This document shows, in pieces, positions 1-6,252 of a DNA stretch of 64,000 bases. Source of the stretch: Streptomyces ficellus (GTDB taxonomy: Bacteria; Actinomycetota; Actinomycetes; Streptomycetales; Streptomycetaceae); assembly GCF_009739905.1 (NCBI RefSeq), contig NZ_CP034279.1:4154001-4218000 (forward strand). Reading direction: 5' to 3'. The notes beneath the pieces are model-generated. The model did not search any database, was not told the DNA's origin, and worked only from the letters and a program-made list of their open reading frames with translations. Position 1 is the first letter of the stretch. Each line of letters starts with the position of its first letter. Both the position numbers and the translations under genes were made by a program.

Positions 1-532
1 CCGACACCAGGCCCGTCTCGTACGCCCGCCGCGCCGACACCCGTTCGGCCGTACCCATCAGGGACATCCGGGCGACCTCCCCGTACGGCATGCGCTGCGC
101 CATGAGGACCGCCTCGTAGGCGCTGACCATGCCGTACGTCGTGTGCGGGTCGAAGAAGGTCGCCCCGCGCGAGGCGACGACGAACTCGCACTCGCCGAGC
201 AGGTAGAACGCCCCGCCGCAGGCCATCCCCTCCACGGCGGCGACCACCGGTTTCCACAGGTCGTTGGCCTTGGGGCCGATGGTGAGCAGCGGATCGTCCA
301 CGCTGTACGGGGACGGCGGCTGGGGGACGCGCGCCGCGCGGTCGATGCCGGTGCTGAAGGCACGTCCGCCCGCCCCGGTGAGGACGACGGCCCGGACGGC
401 GTCGTCGTACCGCAGCTCCCGCCACACGGCGGCGAGCCGGTCCGCCGTGTCCAGGTCGATGGCGTTGTGCCGGTCCGGCCGGTCGAGCGTGACGACCGCG
501 ACGCCGTCCTCCGCCGTGACGCGGACCGTCAT
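1..532 (-). CDS. Enoyl-CoA hydratase/isomerase (crotonase), 3' end cut by window edge
   Basis: The visible 177 residues are the N-terminal two thirds of a crotonase-fold protein, which normally hydrates or isomerises enoyl-CoA. The oxyanion-hole segments are seen at GGRAFSTG (residues 55-62) and ACGGAF (104-109). A glutamate occurs in GECEF (113-117). The start ATG overlaps the stop of the DUF35 gene by 4 bp (ATGA), so the two are translationally coupled. Together with the thiolase-like gene they form a three-gene minus-strand operon opposite the acyl-CoA ligase. Steroid- or terpenoid-type ring or side-chain degradation is an inference from these neighbours; the substrate cannot be told. Confidence 0.85.
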   Translation of the reverse strand, partial: MTVRVTAEDGVAVVTLDRPDRHNAIDLDTADRLAAVWRELRYDDAVRAVVLTGAGGRAFSTGIDRAARVPQPPSPYSVDDPLLTIGPKANDLWKPVVAAVEGMACGGAFYLLGECEFVVASRGATFFDPHTTYGMVSAYEAVLMAQRMPYGEVARMSLMGTAERVSARRAYETGLVS

Positions 533-945
533 GACCGCTCTGGCACCCAGCGGGGCAGCGCCCCGTCGAAGGACACCCGCACGGGCGCGCCGATGCGCAG
601 CCGCGCCGGGTCGACCGAGTCGATGGGCGCGCCGGGCGCGGCGACGACGTTGCCGACGAGCCGGATGCGCGGGGCGTCGGCCAGTTCGACGACGGCGACG
701 TTGTAGCGCGGGGCGAGGGCGGCGTAGGCGGGCAGGAGGGGCGGGTGGGGGACGACGTACGACCAGACGCGGCCGCGTCCGCTCATCAGGCGCCACTCGT
801 CGTCGAACGACTGGCAGTGCGGGCAGCAGGGGCGGGGTGGGAAGCGCAGTTCGCCGCAGCGGGCACAGCCCTGGACGCGCAGTTCGCCCCGGGCGGCGTA
901 CGCCCAGAAGGGGGCGCCGTCCTCGTCGGTGACGGGTTCGAGCAC
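529..945 (-). CDS. Zn-ribbon/OB-fold DUF35 acyl-CoA-associated protein
   Basis: 138 residues with the layout of the DUF35 family: an N-terminal rubredoxin-like zinc ribbon (C27, C30, C40 or C41, C44) followed by an OB-fold that ends in a VRVSFDG strand. Such proteins pair with Ltp2-like thiolases. In ChsH2/Ltp2 of steroid-degrading actinobacteria the DUF35 part is needed for the retro-aldol step that removes a side chain. Here it stands alone, lies 4 bp downstream of the thiolase-like gene and overlaps the crotonase gene by 4 bp. A role as thiolase partner is well supported by context. The actual CoA ester is unknown. Confidence 0.85.
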   Translation of the reverse strand: MLEPVTDEDGAPFWAYAARGELRVQGCARCGELRFPPRPCCPHCQSFDDEWRLMSGRGRVWSYVVPHPPLLPAYAALAPRYNVAVVELADAPRIRLVGNVVAAPGAPIDSVDPARLRIGAPVRVSFDGALPRWVPERS

Positions 946-949
946 GGTC

Positions 950-2110
950 TCAGCTCCTCAGCAGCAGCGCGGACGTGGGAACCCCTTCACCCGCCGTGAC
1001 CAGGCAGGTCGCGGCGCCGGGCACCTGCGCGGTGCTGGTGCCGCGCAGTTGCTTGACGCCCTCGGTGATGAGGTTGAAGCCGTGGACGTACGCCTCGCTG
1101 AGCCCGCCGCCACCGGTGTTGAGGGGCAGCCGCCCGCCAATCTCCAGGGCGCCGCCCTCGGTGAAGGCGGCCCCCTCGCCGCGTCCGCAGAACCCGTAGC
1201 CCTCCAGGGAGAGCGGCACGAGCGCGGTGAACGCGTCGTAGATCTGCGCCACGTCGACGTCGTCCGGGCCGAAGTCGGCCCGTTTCCACAGGTGGCGGGC
1301 GGCGGTCCAGGCGGGGCCGGTGAGCGGGTCGTCGTTCCAGTAGTTGACCATCCCGTGGTGCTGGGCCGGCAGGCCCTGGGCGGCGGAGTGGACGTAGACG
1401 GGCGGGCGGCGGCAGTCGCGGGCGCGCTCGGCGCCCACCACCACGCAGGCCAGCGCCCCGTCGGTCTCCAGGCAGTTGTCGAAGAGGCAGAGCGGCTCGC
1501 TGATCCACCGGGACGTCATGTACATCTCGCGGGTCAGGGGCCGCTCGTACATGATCGCGGCGGGGTTCTGGTTGGCGCGGTTGCGGCAGGCCAGGGCGAC
1601 GTTGAACAGGTGGTCGCGGGTGGCGCCGTACTCGTGCATGTAGCGGCGGGCGAGCATGCCGATCTCGTCGGCGGGGCGCAGCAGCCCGTGGGGGCGGGTC
1701 CACTGGGCGGGCGTGGGCAGCTGGACGGCCGTGTTCGTCCAGGGCCGGGGCCCGGAGCCGCGTTTGCGCGACCGCCAGGCGACGCCGACGGTCGCCTGGC
1801 CGGTGGCGACGGCGGCAGCGAGGTGGGCGACGGTGGCGCACGAGCCGCCGCCCCCGTACCCCACCTTGGAGAAGAAGGTGACGTCGCCCGCGCCGATGGC
1901 CTTGGCGACCTCGACCTCGTCGGTCTCCTCCATGGTGTACGAGGCGAAGGCGTCGACCTCGGCGGGGGAGATCCCGGCGTCGTCGAGGGCGGCCAGGACC
2001 GCCCGGCAGGCCAACGTCTTCTCCGGCTCGGCGAGTTGTCTGGCGAAGCGCGTTTCCCCGATCCCGACGATGGCCGTCGCGTCCTTGAGCGCACCTGTCA
2101 TGGCCGCCAC
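950..2110 (-). CDS. Ltp2/SCP-x-type thiolase-like acyl-CoA lyase
   Basis: 386 residues, the usual length of the lipid-transfer-protein (Ltp2, SCP-x) thiolase branch. A cysteine sits in GGGGSC (C91). The C-terminal half has IYDAFT and GGGGLSEAYVHG instead of the histidine motifs of true thiolases. Tyrosines in this area act in Ltp2 retro-aldolases (family knowledge). With the adjacent DUF35 protein it probably cleaves a beta-hydroxyacyl-CoA or thiolyses a beta-ketoacyl-CoA. An in-frame ATG three codons in (at 2101) is an alternative start. The promoter region is shared with the divergent ligase gene and holds a 15-bp palindrome at 2123-2137. Confidence 0.85.
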   Translation of the reverse strand: MAAMTGALKDATAIVGIGETRFARQLAEPEKTLACRAVLAALDDAGISPAEVDAFASYTMEETDEVEVAKAIGAGDVTFFSKVGYGGGGSCATVAHLAAAVATGQATVGVAWRSRKRGSGPRPWTNTAVQLPTPAQWTRPHGLLRPADEIGMLARRYMHEYGATRDHLFNVALACRNRANQNPAAIMYERPLTREMYMTSRWISEPLCLFDNCLETDGALACVVVGAERARDCRRPPVYVHSAAQGLPAQHHGMVNYWNDDPLTGPAWTAARHLWKRADFGPDDVDVAQIYDAFTALVPLSLEGYGFCGRGEGAAFTEGGALEIGGRLPLNTGGGGLSEAYVHGFNLITEGVKQLRGTSTAQVPGAATCLVTAGEGVPTSALLLRS

Positions 2111-2122
2111 CGTAGCGCTAAT

Positions 2123-2137
2123 CTGACGGACAGTCAG
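2123..2137. promoter_or_regulatory. Operator-like palindrome, site 1 of 6
   Basis: CTGACGGACAGTCAG lies between the divergent thiolase-like and acyl-CoA ligase genes. It differs from the window consensus CTGACG-N3-CGTCAG at one base. Its position 18 bp upstream of the ligase start and 13 bp from the thiolase start suggests a repressor site, probably of TetR type, controlling both directions. Confidence 0.7.
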
Positions 2138-2154
2138 CTACAGGGAGGCGGGAG

Positions 2155-3699
2155 ATGCGCGAAGACCTGGAACGGGGCACGGTCCCGGGGCTGGTGCGGT
2201 ACGCGGCGGAGCGGTACGGGCCCCGCGAGGCGGTCGTGGAGGGCCGCACCCGTGTCACGTACGCCGAGCTGGGGGAGCGCGTGGAGCGCGCGGCCGCCGC
2301 GTGCATGGCGGCGGGCGTGGAGCCGGGCGACCGGGTCGCGGTGTGGGCGCCCAACACCCTCGACTGGATCGTCTCCGCCCTCGGCGCGGTGACCGCCGGC
2401 GCCGTCCTGGTGCCGCTGAACACCCGCTTCAAGGGCGCGGAGGCGGCGTACGTCCTGGACAAGAGCCGCGCGAAGCTCCTGTTCATCACCGGCACGTTCC
2501 TCGGCACGTCGTACGTGGCGTCCCTGCGGCGGACCGGGATCGTCCTGCCGCACCTGGAACAGGTCGTGGTCCTCGCGGACGGCGCGCCCGAGGACTTCCG
2601 CACCTGGAAGGACTTCCTGGCGGGCGGCGACGGCGTCCCGCGGGCCGCCGTGCGGGCCCGGGCGGACGCGGTGGAGGCGACCGCCCCCTCGGACATCGTC
2701 TTCACCTCCGGGACGACGGGCCGCCCCAAGGGTGCGGTGATCACCCACGCCCAGACGCTGCGCTGCTACGAGACGTGGGCGGACCTGGCGGGGCTGGCGG
2801 AGGGCGACCGCTACCTGATCGTGAACCCCTTCTTCCACACCTTCGGCTACAAGGCCGGGATCATCGCCTGCCTGACCCGAGGGGCGGTGATGGTGCCGCA
2901 GCCCGTCTCCGGGACCGACACGGTGCTGGCGAACATCGTCGCCGAGCGCATCACCGTCCTCCCCGGCCCGCCCACGCTCCTCCAGTCCCTCCTGGACCAC
3001 CCGGCCCGGTCGTCCTACGACCTGTCGACCCTGCGGCTGGTGGTCACCGGCGCGGCCGTCGTCCCCCTGTCACTGGTCACCCGGCTCCGCACCGAACTGG
3101 GCGTCGGCACCGTCCTCACCGCGTACGGCCTCTCCGAGGCGAGCGGCATCGTCACGATGTGCCGCCGCGGCGACCCGCTGGAGGTCGTCGCCACCACCTC
3201 GGGCCGCCCCATCCCCGGCACCGAGGTGCGCGTCGACGGCACGGGCGAGGTCCTGGTGCGCGGCCACCACGTGATGACCGGCTACTTCGAGGACCCCGAC
3301 GGCACGGCGGCGGCCGTCGACCCCGACGGCTGGCTCCGCACCGGCGACGTGGGCGTCCTGGACGGGGCCGGCAACCTCCGCATCACCGACCGGATCAAGG
3401 ACATGTTCGTCGTGGGCGGCTTCAACGCCTATCCCGCCGAGATAGAACAGCTCCTCGCCACCCACCCCGACCTCGTGGACGTCGCGGTCGTCGGCGTCCC
3501 GGACCCCCGCCTCGGCGAGGTCGCCAAGGCCTACGCGGTCCGCCGCCCCGGCTCCCCGCTCACGGCCGACGACCTGATCGCCTGGGCCCGCCGCGAGATG
3601 GCCAACTACAAGGTGCCGCGGCAGGTCGCGTTCGTGGCCGAGCTGCCGCGGAACGCGAGCGGCAAGGTGGTGAAGGGCGAGTTGCGGGCCCGGCACTGA
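2155..3699 (+). CDS. FadD3-like acyl-CoA ligase (ANL superfamily)
   Basis: 514 residues with the AMP-binding motif FTSGTTGRPKG (183-193), a GWLRTGD motif near residue 395 and the C-terminal NASGKVVKGEL lysine. It should adenylate a carboxylic acid and load it on CoA. Overall layout and neighbours resemble FadD3, which activates the steroid C/D-ring propionate HIP in actinobacteria; this is suggestive, not proven. The ATG is preceded by a strong ribosome site, GGAGGCGGGAG, and by the palindrome at 2123-2137, so induction by a pathway CoA ester is plausible. Confidence 0.85.
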   Translation: MREDLERGTVPGLVRYAAERYGPREAVVEGRTRVTYAELGERVERAAAACMAAGVEPGDRVAVWAPNTLDWIVSALGAVTAGAVLVPLNTRFKGAEAAYVLDKSRAKLLFITGTFLGTSYVASLRRTGIVLPHLEQVVVLADGAPEDFRTWKDFLAGGDGVPRAAVRARADAVEATAPSDIVFTSGTTGRPKGAVITHAQTLRCYETWADLAGLAEGDRYLIVNPFFHTFGYKAGIIACLTRGAVMVPQPVSGTDTVLANIVAERITVLPGPPTLLQSLLDHPARSSYDLSTLRLVVTGAAVVPLSLVTRLRTELGVGTVLTAYGLSEASGIVTMCRRGDPLEVVATTSGRPIPGTEVRVDGTGEVLVRGHHVMTGYFEDPDGTAAAVDPDGWLRTGDVGVLDGAGNLRITDRIKDMFVVGGFNAYPAEIEQLLATHPDLVDVAVVGVPDPRLGEVAKAYAVRRPGSPLTADDLIAWARREMANYKVPRQVAFVAELPRNASGKVVKGELRARH

Positions 3700-3813
3700 G
3701 AGCCCGCGCTTTCCGTGATCGCTTTCCCTCCGGTCAATCGGGCGAGGGGAATCATGGCGTGCAATTGCGCGACGGTGCTGAAAATCGGTTCAGCCGCTTG
3801 CGTGGGTGATTTG

Positions 3814-3846
3814 CCGGGGGTTGTCCCCGGGTTGATCTTTTTATTC
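3814..3846 (+). terminator. Intrinsic terminator after the acyl-CoA ligase
   Basis: Stem CCGGGG/CCCCGG with a 5-nt loop (3814-3830), followed by a T-rich run around 3838-3844. It lies about 115 bp after the ligase stop. The remaining sequence up to 3958 is less GC-rich than its surroundings and holds no ORF I would defend. Confidence 0.55.
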
Positions 3847-3958
3847 GCTCCGAGTGCGCATGCAGAACCGATAAATGGCGAGAAGACGCCCCGCGGGAGC
3901 TCCATGGCCACCCGAACGGCTCAGACCCGCAGCGACACGCCCGCGCGTTAGCTGGGTT

Positions 3959-4258
3959 ATGACAGCGGCACTCACCGATGGTTACCCGTCCGGAGAAAAC
4001 AAAATCCCCTCTTGGGCCAACAGTTCTGTTGCCATGGGCGACTTTCTGTTCATTCCGGCTTCGTCCCCCGTCGCAGGCATCAATGGAACGCTGCGAGGAG
4101 GCGGTGCTGCCATTGCCCTCACCTGGTCGGCCGGGGCGTTGCAGGAACTCGCAGCGGCGGTGGACGAACTCGAAAGGGCATTCGCGGAGGCCTGGCGAAG
4201 GGCCGGACTGCCCACCGGTGCGGGAAAAGGGCGAGCGGGGTTCCACGAACATGCGTGA
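3959..4258 (+). CDS. Small hypothetical protein upstream of DUF2637 gene
   Basis: 99 residues, not recognised. The N-terminal half reads like a short beta-rich segment (GDFLFIPASSPVAGI), and the C-terminal half is an Ala/Glu-rich helix (ELAAAVDELERAFAEAWRRAG). The stop overlaps the start of the DUF2637 membrane protein by 8 bp (ATGCGTGA), so the two are probably co-translated. The start is uncertain: 3959 lacks a clear ribosome site, an upstream in-frame start exists at 3875, and an internal ATG exists at 4034. Codon usage is less biased than in neighbouring genes, especially near the 5' end. Confidence 0.5.
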   Translation: MTAALTDGYPSGENKIPSWANSSVAMGDFLFIPASSPVAGINGTLRGGGAAIALTWSAGALQELAAAVDELERAFAEAWRRAGLPTGAGKGRAGFHEHA

Positions 4259-5138
4259 GCACCGCGTCGAGGACATGCCGTACCGCACCGAAGGCATGCC
4301 GTACCGGGTCGAGGACATGCCGTACCGCACCGAAGACATGTCGTACCGCGTCGAGGACATCCTCGTCCCCCACCTGCCCGCCCCCGGCCTCGACGACCAG
4401 CCATGGGCGACGAGCTCCCCGTATCCGACCCTCCCCGACGTTCCGCTCGGACCGGACCCGTCGACGGACGGGCCGCACCCGGAGTGGGACCCCGCCGAAG
4501 AACTCGCCTTCCTCCTCCAGGAAGCCATCGATACGGACCGGGACACCACCACCGGCCGGCCCCCGCCGGACAGCTCGGACTGGCCGCTCGAACGCGAAGG
4601 CATGACGAACCTCGCGACCATGTCGGCAGGCCTGCCGCCGGTGAACCCACCCGGCCACGGGCGCCGCAGGGCGAAAGCGCCGACGGTCACCTGGGCGGGC
4701 GTCGGCAGCTTCCTGCTGACCGTGCTCTCGGTCACCCTCGTGACCATGGTCAGCGTGTTCAGCGGCATCATCGCCTACGACCCGCTGCGGCACATCGCCG
4801 AGACCCACTCGCCCGCCGGCACGGTCAACTGGTGGCCCCTGCTCGTCTACGGGCCGTGGGCGGTGGCGTCCCTGTCCGTCCTGCGGGCCGCGCTGCACCA
4901 GCGCCGCGCCGCGCACTCCTGGTCGGTCGTCCTGCTCTTCTCCCTCATGTGCATGCTGCTGTGCGTGGCGGAGGCCCCCAGGAACCACACCGGCATGGCG
5001 GCGGCCGCACTGCCCACCGTGGCCTCACTGGCCTGCTTCCACCAGCTGGTCCGCTTCATCACGCTCACCCGGCCACCCCGCAAGGCCAACCCCCGCCACC
5101 GCAACCTCGCGCGGTCGCCGAGCCGACTCTCCCCCTGA
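4251..5138 (+). CDS. DUF2637-type membrane protein with N-terminal heptad repeat
   Basis: 295 residues. The C-terminal half has four likely membrane helices (about 148-175, 193-212, 222-242 and 247-270), matching the DUF2637 family found in streptomycete conserved operons and Spd-like plasmid proteins. The first 35 residues are a 7-residue tandem repeat, R(V/T)E(D/G)MPY, in about five copies, ending in RVEDILV. A proline-rich linker follows. The start was chosen because ATG at 4251 overlaps the previous stop; longer in-frame readings upstream have poor codon bias. Function of the family is unknown. Confidence 0.7.
   Translation: MREHRVEDMPYRTEGMPYRVEDMPYRTEDMSYRVEDILVPHLPAPGLDDQPWATSSPYPTLPDVPLGPDPSTDGPHPEWDPAEELAFLLQEAIDTDRDTTTGRPPPDSSDWPLEREGMTNLATMSAGLPPVNPPGHGRRRAKAPTVTWAGVGSFLLTVLSVTLVTMVSVFSGIIAYDPLRHIAETHSPAGTVNWWPLLVYGPWAVASLSVLRAALHQRRAAHSWSVVLLFSLMCMLLCVAEAPRNHTGMAAAALPTVASLACFHQLVRFITLTRPPRKANPRHRNLARSPSRLSP
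4260..4360 (+). repeat. 21-bp in-frame tandem repeat encoding R(V/T)E(D/G)MPY
   Basis: Near-identical 21-bp units (GTCGAGGACATGCCGTACCG and its ACCGAAGGC variant) follow one another about four to five times at the start of the DUF2637 protein. Each unit also holds an in-frame ATG. Copy number can change by slippage without breaking the frame. Confidence 0.75.
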
Positions 5139-5189
5139 CGCGGCCCCGCCGTGCCGCGTCATCCCCTCGCAGACTGGAAGGGCCCACCC

Positions 5190-5465
5190 ATGAACGGCAT
5201 CACCTGGCTGATCCTGGTATGTGCTTCGGCCTGTTCGGTGACATCACTGTTCGCCTCGTCCACGCGGACCGGGATGTCCAGGCTCGACGCGCGGGAACTG
5301 TACCGCCGCCAGCTCCTGATCCGCGTCCTGCAGAGCAACCTCTCCCAGCGGATCGCGGCCCGGCAGCGCCTGGGCGGCCTCTACGCGGACGCCTTCACGC
5401 CCCCCGGCGACCCCGAACAGCCCGCGCCCGCCGGCCCCCGCAGCCACAAGCCGTCACCCCCATGA
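5190..5465 (+). CDS. Small membrane-anchored hypothetical protein
   Basis: 91 residues: one N-terminal hydrophobic helix (about residues 4-22), then a basic helical segment (ELYRRQLLIRVLQSNLSQRIAARQRLGG) and a proline-rich tail. A GGAAG ribosome site lies about 10 bases before the ATG. It follows the DUF2637 gene by 51 bp in the same direction and is likely part of its operon. The family is not recognised. The pattern suggests a small type I or II membrane protein with a cytoplasmic helix. Confidence 0.6.
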   Translation: MNGITWLILVCASACSVTSLFASSTRTGMSRLDARELYRRQLLIRVLQSNLSQRIAARQRLGGLYADAFTPPGDPEQPAPAGPRSHKPSPP

Positions 5466-5511
5466 CAGCCCGGCCGGGCACCGGCGGACGACGCTGCTTC
5501 CGAAACACGCC

Positions 5512-5694
5512 CTAGTCGCGCGGTGCGCCCGGCATGTGGTTGTCGCTCAGCACCGTGAAACCGGCGCCCTGGCTCTGGGCGCCGCGCGGTGCGCTCGGCA
5601 TGTGGTTGTCGCTCGCGGCGGCCGGCGCGGCCGCCCCCGTGGCGACGGCACCGGCGACGAACAGCGCCGCCAGCAGGTCCTTGGTGCGGGGCAT
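5512..5694 (-). CDS. Secreted AfsS-like DNH-repeat peptide
   Basis: 60 residues. Residues 1-27 form a typical signal peptide: charged MPRTKD, hydrophobic LLAALFVAGAVATG, then an AAAPAAA cleavage region. The predicted mature peptide of about 33 residues begins exactly at the first repeat, SDNHMPSAPR (28-37), and ends with a second, SDNHMPGAPR (50-59). The same SDNH-x-P motif fills the AfsS-like protein encoded 133 bp upstream on the same strand. AfsS proteins are known as small cytoplasmic regulators, so an exported relative is unusual. The start has GGAGAG about 7 bases upstream. Function is unknown; a signal or cell-surface role is speculation. Confidence 0.7.
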   Translation of the reverse strand: MPRTKDLLAALFVAGAVATGAAAPAAASDNHMPSAPRGAQSQGAGFTVLSDNHMPGAPRD

Positions 5695-5827
5695 GCGGTC
5701 TCTCCGTTTCTCCGGCTCCCCCCGGCCGCGCGCCCGTGGTGCGGACGGCCGTTCCGACGTCGTGGCCGCGGCGGCTCCCCCTCCGTGCCGCCGCGGCCCC
5801 ACCCCGTCGACAGGTGAGTCGTGGTTC

Positions 5828-6064
5828 CTACTTGGGCGGCGCCGGCGTGTGGTTGTCGCTCAGGGTGGTGAGCGCTCCACCGTCCTTCGGCGGCGCGGGC
5901 GTGTGGTTGTCGCTCAGCGGCGTGACCGGCGCACCGGCGCCGTCCTTCGGCGGTGCGGGCGTGTGGTTGTCGCTCATCGCGAGGATGGCGCCGTTCCGCG
6001 GCGGGGCCGGCGTGTGGTTGTCGCTCATCGCGACGATGTCGTCGTTCTTCTGCACGTTGCTCAT
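5828..6064 (-). CDS. afsS: AfsS-like global regulator of secondary metabolism
   Basis: 78 residues carrying four SDNHTPAPP repeats (residues 14-22, 31-39, 51-59, 69-77) separated by linkers of 8-11 residues. AfsS of S. coelicolor is a roughly 63-residue sigma-like protein built of DNHMP-type repeats; its gene lies just after afsR and is activated by AfsR (established knowledge). The same order is seen here. There is no signal peptide. The ATG follows a strong GGGGGAG site. One more repeat than I recall for the S. coelicolor protein may explain the extra length. The biochemical mode of action of AfsS is still unclear. Confidence 0.8.
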   Translation of the reverse strand: MSNVQKNDDIVAMSDNHTPAPPRNGAILAMSDNHTPAPPKDGAGAPVTPLSDNHTPAPPKDGGALTTLSDNHTPAPPK

Positions 6065-6097
6065 CGTTCTGCTCCCCCATGGCGTATTGGTGTCAGG

Positions 6098-6140
6098 AAC
6101 GCCCGTTCGGCGACTCCCCCGTTGTCGCCGAACGGGCGTT
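6098..6140 (-). terminator. Perfect 16-bp stem-loop between afsR-like and afsS-like genes
   Basis: AACGCCCGTTCGGCGA (6098-6113) is exactly complementary to 6125-6140, with an 11-nt loop. It lies 33-76 bp upstream of the afsS-like start. It may end the afsR-like transcript, or lie in the afsS leader and affect its expression. There is no T-run. Confidence 0.55.
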
Positions 6141-6230
6141 GCGGGACCGCTCACCTTAGCGATGAGCACTGACAGTCCGCCTGCCCCCCGACGCGACGGA
6201 CCGTCGAGTAAGAGAGTGCCGTGCGGACAT

Positions 6231-6247
6231 AAACGAACGCTGAACGC
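6231..6247 (-). promoter_or_regulatory. Candidate AfsR-binding direct repeat upstream of afsS
   Basis: On the minus strand the sequence GCGTTCAGCGTTCGTTT contains two adjacent GCGTTC(A/G) heptamers just after the afsR stop codon. SARP proteins bind short direct repeats at the -35 region, and AfsR activates afsS in S. coelicolor. The heptamer spacing here (7 bp) and the lack of a clear -10 box keep this tentative. Confidence 0.45.
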
Positions 6248-6252
6248 GCCCG

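Noticed and set aside
3715..3951. 78-residue open reading frame after the acyl-CoA ligase
   Set aside because: No ribosome site, weak codon bias, runs through a terminator hairpin; more likely non-coding.
5828..6064. Multi-core RiPP precursor
   Set aside because: Repeats resemble multiple cores, but the position after afsR and the DNH-P motif fit AfsS far better, and no modifying enzyme is nearby.
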